From Gavia stellata (Eukaryota > Chordata > Aves > Gaviiformes > Gaviidae), in NCBI RefSeq assembly GCF_030936135.1, contig NC_082594.1, positions 22,363,553 through 22,427,552 on the forward strand: DNA of 64,000 nucleotides, given 5' to 3'. Made by a program: the position numbers and the translations under genes. The notes under the pieces are model-generated. The model saw only the letters and a list, made by a program, of their open reading frames with translations. It searched no databases and had not been told where the DNA came from. The stretch's first letter is position 1; every line of letters starts with the position of its first letter. Shown here one piece after another: positions 28,081 to 38,975 of this stretch.

Positions 28081-30555
28081 GATAAACGGACTTGCTCTGG
28101 TTCCCCACTGCCTCACATCCTGCAGCCATCTGTGCCTCAGCAAAGCACTACTTCTCTGGTAACACAGCTTCTCACAACTCCATGTACCCGGTGTGAATCA
28201 TTACGTAAGATACGATGAAGTCAGGGCCTAGGGGTTTGGGTTTTTTTGAGGTGTCTGTCTGACACTAGTAATTTACTGACAGTTTAGGCACATAAAGCAT
28301 CCCAAGAAAGCCCCGCTGGGTTCAGGATCCCTAACCGGGCTTCTTTGTTCCAGTTACAAGGGCATCTTTCATCACTGTGGCATGCTGCCAGCCTCTTCAC
28401 GAAAGACATTGTTCCTTCTCAACTTAAAATATCTGGTAAATCACGGATAAAAAAAGAAATAGAGGAAATATTAATCAATATACCACTTAACTCATAAAGC
28501 GCGTCACCTTTCTGAGCAAAACCTTTGCAACCATGAGAATTTACCTACCAAGGACAGGCAAAGAAGGAATGAAATTGAAGGGCAAAAACTTAACTAAAAG
28601 GAAGCCTCTCGATCTTTGCAGATGCTGGTCTCAATCAGGCATAGCTAGCAGTGGTTGCCACATCTTAAGGGGTTGCCTTCTCTACTAGGCGAACTTCGAG
28701 GTAGGACAGTTTAAATGAGGCAGAAGCTCCCACGGGATGAGGATGTATTGAGTTTTGAGATGACCTACTGCATAAGAAATGGTCCCCAGTACCTTGAAGG
28801 TCTGTGAAAAATGGCCCTAAAGCTCTAGCTAAAGCACTCTACCATAAGGAGTTGGCTAGCATACAAGATGGGGAATTTGGGTGTTATTTCAAAGACCGTA
28901 AACAATGCTAAACCACTGAATCTTGCTGTACTTTGGTGCCTTCACATAAATACGGAAACTGATACTCTCCAGCTACAACTTCACAAAAAGTTGCAAATAG
29001 AAATTTTCTTGACAAATCACTTTGTGTTTCGTAAATGCAAAGCAGCATAGAACGGCGGCATTTTACGCTGACTTCACTGAGTGCATCAGAGTCTACCTGG
29101 AGATGTTCGCTTTCGGACAGGACTGCTGCAGATAGATATTTCTTGACCTGTGAGAAGCTTTTACTCTTGTGGATTTTATCACTCTGGGATAGATAGAAGG
29201 CTGGCCCAAGAGCTTTTGCAAATGAAATCATCTGGTAAGGGCAAGGCCGAATGCTGGTGTTCCTGCATGCCTTTCCCATTTTAAGCCCATGACATGGAGC
29301 TGTTTGTTTTCATGAGCGTGGTTTTCTCCATCAGCTTACTCTTTTGCCTTTCCACAAATTATTTTCTGTTGTAGTCAGTGTTTTTGTACCAGTAGGAATT
29401 GCCTGGAGAACAGATAATCAATTCACATATGTTGTTAGCTAGTAGACAAAATAAAGTGAAGTTTGCTTTAGGATCAAGCTGTCAGATCAAAGTAAAGAAA
29501 AGTGCTCCAAAACAGGACCAAGAAAGAATGGCATCTCCCAGTTTCATGTTTACTTTTTCTTCAGAAGTCAACCCTCAGGTGAACTGTGTTTACAGTACAC
29601 TAAAAGTACTGTTGACCACAAGCCGTTAGCCCTGTCAGCCTGCAAGCCCAAGTAGCAGCTAAATGCATTTGTTCCTTCTCATGCACTGCCCTTGCTTTGA
29701 CCTCTGTGCCCTCAATGTTCTCGAAGAGTGCTCCAGCTAACACGCCATCTGGCTTGCATCTACGCAGGGCTACTCAGTCGCGTAAACTTGACTACTCAAG
29801 CTCCTCAAAGAGATTTAGTTACCCAACTCGCACTTATCTCAACAAGCATGAGATGTATCCTTGTGGAAGGCAGATCCCTGAGTGTTAGCGACCAGGCATT
29901 TCAGTGATGCTTAATGGCATGGAAGAAAGAAAAAACATCTTTGCCCCTGCATAGACTGTGAGCATCAGCGGATCTGCCTGCAATATCTGCCTCCAGTCAC
30001 AAGTTGATATAATTGTACACTGCAGTCTAACGGGAAGTCAAGGGGAGAAAGTGGACTGCAAAAGTGTCTAAGGAAACTGAGTGTGCAGGATAATCTCAGC
30101 AACTAAGGAAGAACCTGAGTCCTGCTCAGTAGGCTTAAGAGTAAAACCCGCAGGAAAGCTAAATGTGCAGTCCGGAGGTGAATGTGAGTCGGCTGAGTTT
30201 CTGAAAGCTCACGTTCATTAGTAACCAGCTGGCAAGTAGCAGGCTAGCCCTGAGTTTTGAGAAAAGAAACAGATTGTTCAGCTGTGCAGGACTCACCTTT
30301 GTCATTTTGTTATGAAACTCCTGTCTTTGTCATAGCGCTGATGTGTGCTAAATTGTATATTATCGGACCATGAGTCATGGCAGTGTGATTCCCTGAGGTC
30401 TGTCATAATGGCTCCATGGTTTGAATGATGTACCAAAAAACAGGAGTTGGTATTTTTCAAATTACAATGTGCTCATTTTTCTAGTATTTATAGCAATGTA
30501 CTTTCAAAGAGCTCAGTATGCATGATAATTATTTCAATGCAATAAATAAAGCAAA
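28081..30555. other. Intergenic, no gene seen
   Basis: Sequence upstream of ATP8A2 with ordinary composition. Short open frames on both strands (60-123 codons) show no family resemblance. Proximal ATP8A2 enhancers could be here, but nothing specific can be read. Confidence 0.4.
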
Positions 30556-30725
30556 GGCAGGAAGAATGGTCCTGTGGTTAATGTGCCAGGCTGGGAGACA
30601 GGATATCTTTATTCTATTTCTGACTGTGCCAGATACCGTCTGGGACCTTGGAGAGATTGTTAAGCCCAAATTTCCAAAAGATGCATCCTTTGCTCCAATT
30701 ACTGATGTTATGCACAGAGTTTGGT
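30556..30725 (+). repeat. MIR-like ancient SINE, sense orientation
   Basis: The stretch carries, in order, the hallmarks of a tRNA-derived core SINE (MIR): GTGGTTAATGTGCCAGGCTGGGAGACAGGATATC, then a 'ttctatttctgactgtgcca' segment, then 'ctgggaccttggagagattgttaag', which corresponds to the MIR 'tgtgaccttgggcaagt..cttaac' part. It is highly diverged, as expected for a copy that predates birds. An A-run follows at 30729. Confidence 0.6.
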
Positions 30726-33700
30726 TCTGAAAAAAAAAAAAAGAAACACACCTTACTCAGAATTTATTAGTAGTATCGTGGAAAACTTAGCAGTCTAATC
30801 AAAGAACTGTTTGTTAGGTGAGAGCTGATTATTACAGAAAAAGAAAGAAAAAAAGAGATTAAAGAATGCTACTACAAAAAAAATATCCGAAATAGTAATG
30901 CAGTTCATTTTTTTGTAGACACATTCTTCCTGTCTGTCCTTTTTTTGGTGTTGTGCTTACCCCTCCGCTGCCCCTCTGGGACCTGGGGTTGACAGTGCAA
31001 GCCTTCCTCAAGCAGTGGGTGTTGGGACTGCAGCTGGTCATCGGTGTCTTCCCAACAAGCTCTTTGCTGAGAAAAGCAAAGAACTATTATGGGGCTATTT
31101 TTATATATTTTTATCACACGCCTTTACACCTTGCTCTTTCTTAATTTGTCTACAGCTCCACATTACATCCAATTTGACTATATGTGATGTCATTTATGTA
31201 TGTTACATACTTGTTCTTTGTTCTTTTTGTTATCCTTAAACCAGCTTTGCCCAGCTCCCAGGTCTGCACTGCGTTAGCTGACTACTGGAGAGCTCTTTAT
31301 AGCCCTGAGTTCTCCAGTGCCAAGGCTGTGCCCCATATCATCCTGTGCGTCCTCTACAGTGTCCTGTGTCCCCAGTTTCAGGGGACTCTGCTGTCATACC
31401 AGGCCTGTATTCCTCTACACTACATCATTATGTTAGTTATAAATATCTCATTCTACACAGTGTAACTTCTTGTTACTATCCATATAAAAGCTACAGTTGT
31501 ACCATACAGAGTTAAGCAAAAGTAAAACAGTTAGACATAGCCATTAGAGATACTGCTGTTACAGCTAAAGAAAGTAAAAAGCCGCGGACAGGTCAAGAAA
31601 AGCTTAGACAAAACAAGTCTCAGTCCTGAGGCCTTGCAAAGTCAGTACAAAGCCTGTGGCCTCCTACCAGCAACGGTGTTATTGGGCTACAGGACTAGAG
31701 TAATTGCCTGCATGTTAAGAAAAAAAAACACAACAGACTGCCTTGGTCTTAAAACAAATCTTTGTGCTGTGGTTCTTTGCCCTTGTTTACATGCATAGGA
31801 TCAAAACCAGCATGATGCAAATTATATGCTGAGATACATGGGATGTGTCTGTCATTCATCATAACAATTTAAAAAAGGTCAAAAAGCCAGTGTTTGCTGT
31901 GTCTAGATTCATAGAGGAAGATACTTCCAGATCCAGAAAGTGTGCTTAGCATCACTCAACTTAAGGAAATATATGAAATCACTTATGGATCTTCTTCACA
32001 GAGACACTGTGTCTCTAAAGACTGATATGGGACGTGACCATTAATGCATGAACATGTATTAATGCATGCATGGCCCACCTGAAACCTCTTAAAAGATCTG
32101 GTAGTCTCCTATACTTTCTAGTGCAGAAGGGGCTTCACTCAACAATACACTGCTCTTACAGTTAACCATAGCCCACAGATTTAACCTGAAGGTGGAAAAA
32201 CAATTATGATGAGTTGCACATGCAGTGGGTGGGGGGGGCAGGTGGCAGGTTGGAGGAAGTGTAAACCATTACCTATCAGTGCAACGGTGGAAAAAAAGGT
32301 CAGAGATTTGGAAATGTAGGCATCTTCATTTTTCAAGTCGCATTCAAAGCTCATACAAGGCTATACAGTTCTTTATTTCCAGTGGAAATTTTCCATCGGA
32401 AATTTTCCATCCAATGGAAAATAATCAGCGCCAGGCACATCAAGGTTTTCCAGATGACTTTTGAATAATGGCACATGTAAATAAAATTATAGTGAGTACA
32501 ATAATCACATTGATATGTTGGAAACTGAAATTGGTGCTCATTTTGTAGCAGGAGGTGATCTGTGATTTGCCTGAAAAATACTGAAAAACTGAAAAATACC
32601 GAGCCCTTTCTATATTAACACTAACAAAAACAGTGAAAGTAAATAAAGAAAAATAATGTATTTTTTTCTAGTATAGTCAAGAGTAAGTACTTATTATAAC
32701 AACTGTTGGGGCTTCTTCATACCTGCAAGTTAATTCAGGAAACAAACATCAGTGTTAATACTTTACGAGAATAACTCCAAGTTTATATGCTTTTAGACAC
32801 ACATTCAAAATAAAGTAAGCGAAATTGGAACAAGACACTTTTGTTCCAGGGTAACAATGTCCACAGAAGGAATTCATCAGGCTGACAATTGATGGAAAAC
32901 TGTGTGTAGAACAACCCTTTTGCACAGAGAGGACTTGTGGTACAGTAGACCGTAGTTTAGACATTCCCTCAGCTTATACTGAGCCAAGTTAATAATTAAG
33001 TAGTAATGAAGAAAAAAATTTTTTCTTAATCAAAGAAGAATAATACTGAGACAATTAAAAGCTTAATGATGAAGTGTTTAAGATGAGATTAATTTCCAGG
33101 ACGTAAAAAGTTCTCAAATCGCATGAGGTGTATTTCAATTATTTTCACTCACTTCCGTGTCCCACAGCTAGGTTGCTAGCTAACGTAAGCCCAATATTCT
33201 CTGGCTGTGTAATCAATGACATTGGTGCAAAGGGGATCCCAGGCATGCAGGTAATACTGCCATACTGATTTGATGGCACTCACTTTGTACTGTTGTAAAA
33301 AAATGCAGAAAAGCAAAAGTTCATTCCAATCAGATGAGTTCAGACAGACTAAAAAGAAGCTTGAGAGAACTGACACACTTGTTAAGATGAAACCATACTC
33401 TGCAGCAAGTGTGTAAATGTTCCAAAATATGTTTTGAACTATCTGTTATGGCCAGGCCATCATTTGATTGGAAATAGAGTTCAATATATAGTATATGTGT
33501 GACTTACACATTATTTAAAATATTTAGACACCTGAAAAATGAAAATGTCATGTGCAACATAGAATAAGTAAAAAATAATTTTAAAACGGCTGCAATGTAG
33601 TTGAAGATAGCAGAGAGGCATTTTGCTTACTGTAGGAACCAGAACTCATGGCACTCCGTGTTTGCAGTGTTTTGGCTGACTAGGATAAAAGGCACGTTGC

Positions 33701-33824
33701 TCTCTGCCTTTCAGCTATTCAGGAAACACATCCAACTCATGCCCTGCAAACTGAATCTTCTTCCATTGCTGAGAGCCGTTTCTGCAGGCTGGAACCCTGC
33801 TTCTTAGACACCGGTCTCCAAGCA
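30726..33824. other. Intergenic, no gene seen
   Basis: Mostly AT-rich sequence. A GC-richer patch at 30950-31420 has short open frames on both strands without recognisable products and might be a decayed retroelement, but I cannot name it. A perfect 14-bp tandem duplication lies at 32384-32411. Confidence 0.4.
32384..32411. repeat. Two tandem 14-bp units, self-complementary
   Basis: GGAAATTTTCCATC occurs twice head to tail without change. The core GGAAATTTTCC is itself palindromic, and a further TGGAAAAT follows at about 32415, so the segment can pair with itself. It may be simple replication slippage. Confidence 0.8.
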
Positions 33825-33960
33825 GCTTATGGAGAGGCAATATCATCATCCCCATTTCCCCAGGGCAGAGGAGGCAGAGAGAGAGACGGTGATTCGCTGG
33901 AAAAACAAAGCCCTAACAGGGAACCCAGATGTCCTGAGCACTGGGCCACGGTGTGCGCCC
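33825..33960 (-). repeat. MIR-like ancient SINE, antisense orientation
   Basis: Read on the plus strand it shows the reverse-complement MIR order: 'atcatccccatttcc', then 'gcagaggaggcagagagag', 'tgattcgct', and 'gggaacccagatgtcctgagcactgggccac'. These correspond to the MIR 'cctcatctgtaaaatgggga' and 'agtgctctgg..' cores in reverse. It directly abuts the 34-kb CpG island. Confidence 0.45.
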
Positions 33961-34350
33961 TGGGGAGCGCCTTGTTACCACCGCTGGCAAAGCCGCCACA
34001 GGCCCCGTGCGAGCTGGCGGGCGGCGGCGGCGGCGGGCAGAGGCGGCGGAACGCCGGCGCCGCTCCAGCACCTCGGAGAGCTCCCGCCGGCAGGGGCGGG
34101 GCGGGGCCGGGACCGGGCCGGGGCTCCGCGTCTCGACACGCGGCCTCCTCCCGCCGAGGGGCCGTGGAGGACGCGCAAGCTGCGGTGGGGGTTTTAGCCC
34201 TACTCGCGCGTGTGGTTTGCAGGGGAAGGACGGCGAAACGCTCCCGTCGGGCCACCGGGACTCTGCCCGCTGGGCAGCGGGAAGCGCTCGGCAGCTGCCG
34301 GCGTTTGGCCGCTTTGTTCCGCGCAATATCGCTGGTTGTCCGGTGTGCGG
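33945..34350. promoter_or_regulatory. Orphan CpG island
   Basis: About 400 bp of very GC- and CpG-rich DNA, with a (GGC)n run at 34017-34037, stands alone between ATP8A2 and RNF6. Open frames through it on both strands (up to 196 codons) are Ala/Arg/Pro/Gly-rich and typical of GC-driven chance frames. I see no family, signal peptide or convincing splice donor. It may be an alternative upstream promoter of ATP8A2 (6.5 kb upstream), the promoter of a noncoding RNA, or a distal regulatory island. A second, milder GC-rich patch runs 34600-34900. Confidence 0.5.
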
Positions 34351-37129
34351 AATGTGCTAAAGGGCACAAGGAACCATGTAGCAGCCTGAAAGCTGTGCCA
34401 GTAAAAACTCTGTCCATTAATTTTGCAGTTGGCTTTGCTTAGTCTTATTTACAATTGAGTTATTTAGCGTTAAGTTTATTTCAGAATTAGCATTAATTTA
34501 AGGTGCTGATCATCAAATTAGTATTTCCACGCCCAGCGAAACAAAGGGTGCCGTGTAATGTCAAAGTAACTCTCTGCTTTCCCTTCCTTCACACGGCAGC
34601 GCTGGCCCTGCCCTGCAACGTGCAGGAAGCGGCAGAGCAGGAAAGGAAATTCTTTTTCCCAAACCTTAGTTTTTCCCCTCCCTGTTGGAGGAAGTTGGGG
34701 CTCGGAGGGAGGAGCAGCGTGTCTCCCCTCTCTCCCCGGGGCTCACGGTGCACCCCGCACCCCCAGTGCCGTATTCCCGGGTCACCTTCCCCCGTTGGGA
34801 GAGGTCTGTGCCCCAGGATGCGCCGCCGAGTCAGCGCCTGCTCCCTGTTGTCTGGCGCCCTCTCCCGCTGTGCCACACGGCCTCAGCTCGGGAGCTGAAG
34901 GTGTACTCTTAATTAAGCAAGCCCAGGCAGTGCACAGGGCTAAACCCTGGGCTCCTGCGGGCCCCTGTGCTCTGGGGCTCCGGCCAGGCTTTTGCTCTCA
35001 GCAAGCTCTGCCCCAAACAGTCCAAACATTGCCCTGCCTCCCCCACACCTACCACCATCAAAGTTAGAATGAATCACAACACAGTATTTTCTGGGCATTT
35101 GGGTGTCTCAAATTGCATTACTCTCAGGGGTATCTCACAACCTGGTTCATATAGTGAGGCGGGAAAGGAGCTATAACTTGATTCATGTGATGGGCCAGAG
35201 CACAGTATGGACACACGGGAATAATGTGAACCGAGTGAGTGAGACCAGCTGGGAGGCTAGAATCATTGTTTGAGATCCAGGTACAAGAGAAAAAAAAAAA
35301 AAAAAAAAGAGTCTCTGGACTTGGAGATGCCCTAAAAAAATAAGGGGCTAAATTTTAGAAACCTTTTGCTGAAATAACCCCAAACTTAGGTTTTTACTTC
35401 AATGCCACATCCAACAAAAAAATCCAAGAAAAACAACCTAAGCAAACAGAATTTAAACAATCTAAATAGGAAGAAGGTCTCAGCTGTAATGATATTGGGG
35501 CTAGCCCCCAACTGTAGTGTCTATACAATGATAAAATAGCCCAACAAAAGGACCTGAATCCAGACATGGAATAATTCTAACTTAATCATTACACTATGAT
35601 GCTTATATTTTTCCTTATGATTACATGATTTTTTCTGCAGAATTCAATTTATGTATGTGTATATACACAGACACAAACACACACAGAGGCATAACCTACA
35701 GTGTTAGACAAGGAATAATACGATTCTTTATTCTCACTGTATGCATATTGACGTTAACTGCTGCACACTAACTGTATGCTCATACACATATTGGCATTTC
35801 CAATTCTTTCAGTGTTCCTATGTACGCTGTTAACATTGAACGAATGGAATAAACTGCATGCAAAATGTGTTAAGGAATAGCACCGGCAGCTGAAGTACTC
35901 CATTCATGCACCGCTCACTCAGATAAGGGCAAGACCTCTGTATTAAGATAGCATGCCTTCCTGAACATGCATGCTTGAAGGTAAGGGTATGAGCCGTTAT
36001 TAACGTAGCTCTAACCTGTGTGAATTGCAAAAATAGCTTACAGGCTGTGTAAGGTATGTCAAATGTTTAGTGGGGTAGAACTAATGTTGCATAAGGAAAG
36101 ACATTATAATGGAACTGGCCTAGATGAAGGCTTAATACTAAAGATGAGACAGAAATGTTCAAGATAAAAAATAAAGTGCTTTTCTTGGAAGTAGGAGTAA
36201 GCGACATACTGTCTGTCCCACTTTGCTCAGGACAAGAACCCCAACTGTTTGTTACAAATGCCTGAAGTTAGGCCGTTATAAAGGGCTGCTTAAAATAATG
36301 GGACAAAGTGATCCCGCATATGCCATTATAGCTGTTCAACCTGTAGAAGAAAATCAAAGCTGTGTTTGTTTTGTTTTATTGTGTATATGTTTCATTCTTG
36401 CACTTCAGGCAATTTACATTACACTAAAGGTAAATTTAGTGGTGGGATAAACACCTTCTGGAATAAGTGTGAATGCCAAGGAGCAACTTGCACCGAGCTG
36501 GTATTTGGTGAACCTGCTCCAGGTCTCATTTAGATTAGTCAAAGTCCAGTGTAAGCCCAGAGAAAGAAAGGAAACGGGAGAAATTTTGCCTGGAGGTACC
36601 CTGTGCCACCAAAAGGTGGGCTAACCCCATTCCTACTGTAAACAAGAGCAGGCTGAGGGAAGGCTGCAGGATGCTGTGCATTGCTTGTCTGTTGTTGACA
36701 GTTTCTGTGTATAGGCTGAATTCAGATTAGCTGCATGCATCTCAGGAGAGCAAATGATACATTTAATTTTAAAGACTCATCTCTGAGTGCTTCACTGTGA
36801 GTGTGCCCCTTTCTTTTGTTGTGTATGCTGCTCTGATCAAAGCTGGCTATGCACAGCTCCATAGTTATAGCCACATTATATGACCGGATAACGTCAATGC
36901 AGAGCTTTCTGCCATTTGACCCTTCTTTCCCTTAAAATCCTGCAGACTGCACTGATGTACGGTGAGTGGACTCAAAAGGAGAGTCAGGTCTCAAAGCCTC
37001 TTCAAGAACTGGTAAATCCTACAAACCCTTACTCAACTTAGTGTCAAAGTCTCTTTTCAGGGGTGTATGTTGAAAGAAATAGTCCTTAAATTTTGATGGG
37101 ATGAGGAAACTGGCAAGAATACTTGCTAA
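34351..37129. other. Intergenic, no gene seen
   Basis: Apart from a GC-rich patch at 34600-34900, a 19-A tract at 35290-35308 and a short TG/CA-rich stretch at about 35651-35690, this is unique AT-leaning DNA. No supported coding sequence. Confidence 0.4.
35290..35308 (+). repeat. Poly(A) tract, 19 A
   Basis: Uninterrupted run of 19 A after GTACAAGAG. No attached retroposon body was recognised. Confidence 0.9.
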
Positions 37130-37900
37130 TATTTGTGAAATGATAATCCAAAAATCTCCTGGACTGTTCATGTCCTGCTGCATGGCTCTTCCACTAGATG
37201 TCAAGATGGTTAAAGTCCCCCATGGGACCCAGGGCCTGTGAACATGAGGCTTCTTCCAGCTGTCTGAAGAAGGTCCCATCTACTTCTCTTTCCTGATCAG
37301 GCGGTCTATAGCAGGCACCTAGCAACATTGCTCATGTTGGTCTGCCCACTAGTCCTGACTCGTAGGCTCTGAGCTGGCTCCTCATCCATCCCAAGGCAGA
37401 GCTCATGCACATGAAGCACAGCTCCTTCCCATCACCTTCCTGGTCTGTCCTTCCTAAAGAGCCTGTACCCATCCATTGCAGCACTCCAGTTGTGTGAGCT
37501 ATCCCACCATGTCTCTGTGACGCTGATGAGGTCATAGCCCTGTAACTGCACACAGACTAATTCCTCTTGCTTGTTCCCCATGCTGTGTGAACTGGTCTAC
37601 AGGCACTTGAATTGTAGATTTCCCAGAGAAGGTATGACAGCTGTCCCCACCATGCTGGCCCGTAGGCCCTTCCTTATTTGTGTGCACACACTTGAAGTTA
37701 TCCCACATCAACTCTCTTCTGTTTATTAAGAGGTTTCTCCTGTCTACATCACCCTGCACACTCTGCTTCTCAACCAGGTCCACCACTCACTCCCTCACTT
37801 GGTTGTGGGTTGTCATGTCCCTCCCCGCATCCTTCCTAATTGGCCTGGTGGCCAGCTTGGTTTCCTCACCAGGTTGGTTGGGCTCTGATCAATCACTTGG
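37130..37900 (-). mobile_element. CR1 LINE fragment, ORF2 endonuclease region
   Basis: Chicken Repeat 1 is the dominant non-LTR retrotransposon of birds. On the minus strand this copy translates, with frameshifts, to the CR1 endonuclease segment: GYDLISVTETWWDSSHNW, then SAAMDGYRLFRKDRPGR, and further on the region matching the 'GDFN' motif at about 37200-37230. Sequence to the right (37600-37900) fits the part just 5' of the endonuclease. The reverse transcriptase and the 3' tail are missing, so it is a 5'/middle fragment rather than the usual 5'-truncated copy. The right boundary is approximate. It is broken by shifts and stops and inactive. Confidence 0.75.
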
Positions 37901-38494
37901 TAGGTACTACAAGACTGCACAGGCTTACTTCAGCAGCAGCTTGGGCATGGGGAAGCAGCATCTGCTTTTAAAAACAGAATAGTTATTTCCCGTCAAGGCA
38001 AAAGTGGGAAGTGGCCGGACATAACCTGCCATCATTTACCATCTCCTTTCATACTTCCAAATTTGCACATTGCTAATTGTCATGTCAGTAACTCCAGAAA
38101 ACTGTCCTCTCACACATGCCTCTGGTTCCTTTCTTTAAGTACTTACATATTTATTTTTCATACTGATTAACAGTCTGCCTAACATTAATAGAACTAGGCT
38201 GTGCAACTCTGCTTGGCTATACAAGTTCATCCATGTTTATGCCAGATCTAAGCCAAACCTTATTGTCATATTAACATAATTTAACCATGCCTGTGGCTTA
38301 GCAAGATGCTTGATGCAAAAGCCAGGCTGACAACCTATCCTGTATGTTCCAGTCAAACTATTATATTTCGTGTTCTGTTTTCCATTTAGCTATTGTTTTT
38401 AGATGAAAAGGCTACATTTATAATTCAGTTGTATATCAGACAACATAACACTTAATTATTAACTAATTCCCTCCTTGTATTTCTAAAAATCTAA
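37901..38494. other. Spacer between two CR1 copies
   Basis: AT-rich DNA with no gene or repeat that I can name. It separates two CR1 fragments of opposite orientation. Confidence 0.4.
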
Positions 38495-38975
38495 AAACAT
38501 GAAAGACATTGAGGTGCCTGAGCATGTACAAAGAAGGGCAATGAAGCTGGTGAAGGGTCTGGAGCACAAGTCTTATGAGGAGCAGCTGAGGGAACTGGGG
38601 TTGTTCAGTCTGCAGAAGAGGAGGCTCAGGGGAGACCTTATTGCTCTCTATAGCTACCTGAAAGGAGGTTGTAGCGTGGTGGGTGCTGGTCTCTTCTCTG
38701 AAGTGATAGGACGAGAGAAAATGGCCTCAAGTTGCGCCAAGGGAGGTTTAGATTGGATATTAGGAAAAACTTCTTCACTGAAAGGGTTGTCAGACATTGG
38801 AACAGGCCACCCAGGGAGGTGCTTGACTCACCATCCCTGGAGGTATTTAAAAGATGTGTGGATGAGGCACTTAGGGACATGGTTTAGTGGTGGACTTGGC
38901 AGTGTTAGGTTTACGGTTGGACTCGTTGACCTTAAAGGTCTTTTCCAACCTGAACGATTCTATGATTCTATGAAC
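38495..38975 (+). mobile_element. CR1 LINE, 5'-truncated, with intact 3' end
   Basis: The copy starts in the C-terminal part of ORF2 (motifs [20 protein letters not shown] and [20 protein letters not shown], frame open at first and later shifted) and runs to the standard CR1 3' terminus: 'gactcgttgaccttaaaggtcttttccaacc' followed by two ATTCTATG octamers ending at about 38974. This 5'-truncated form with the short octamer tail is the normal product of CR1 retrotransposition. It is not capable of moving itself. Confidence 0.92.

Noticed and set aside
26608..28143. Many 130-290-codon open frames on both strands around 27 kb
   Set aside because: They are Arg/Gly/Pro/Ala-rich chance frames in a CpG island with few stop codons. 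Only the ATP8A2 first-exon segment (27402-27480) has a family match and a splice donor.
33827..34442. Overlapping open frames of up to 196 codons through the 34-kb CpG island
   Set aside because: Composition-driven low-complexity frames on both strands. One end also runs into a MIR-like SINE.
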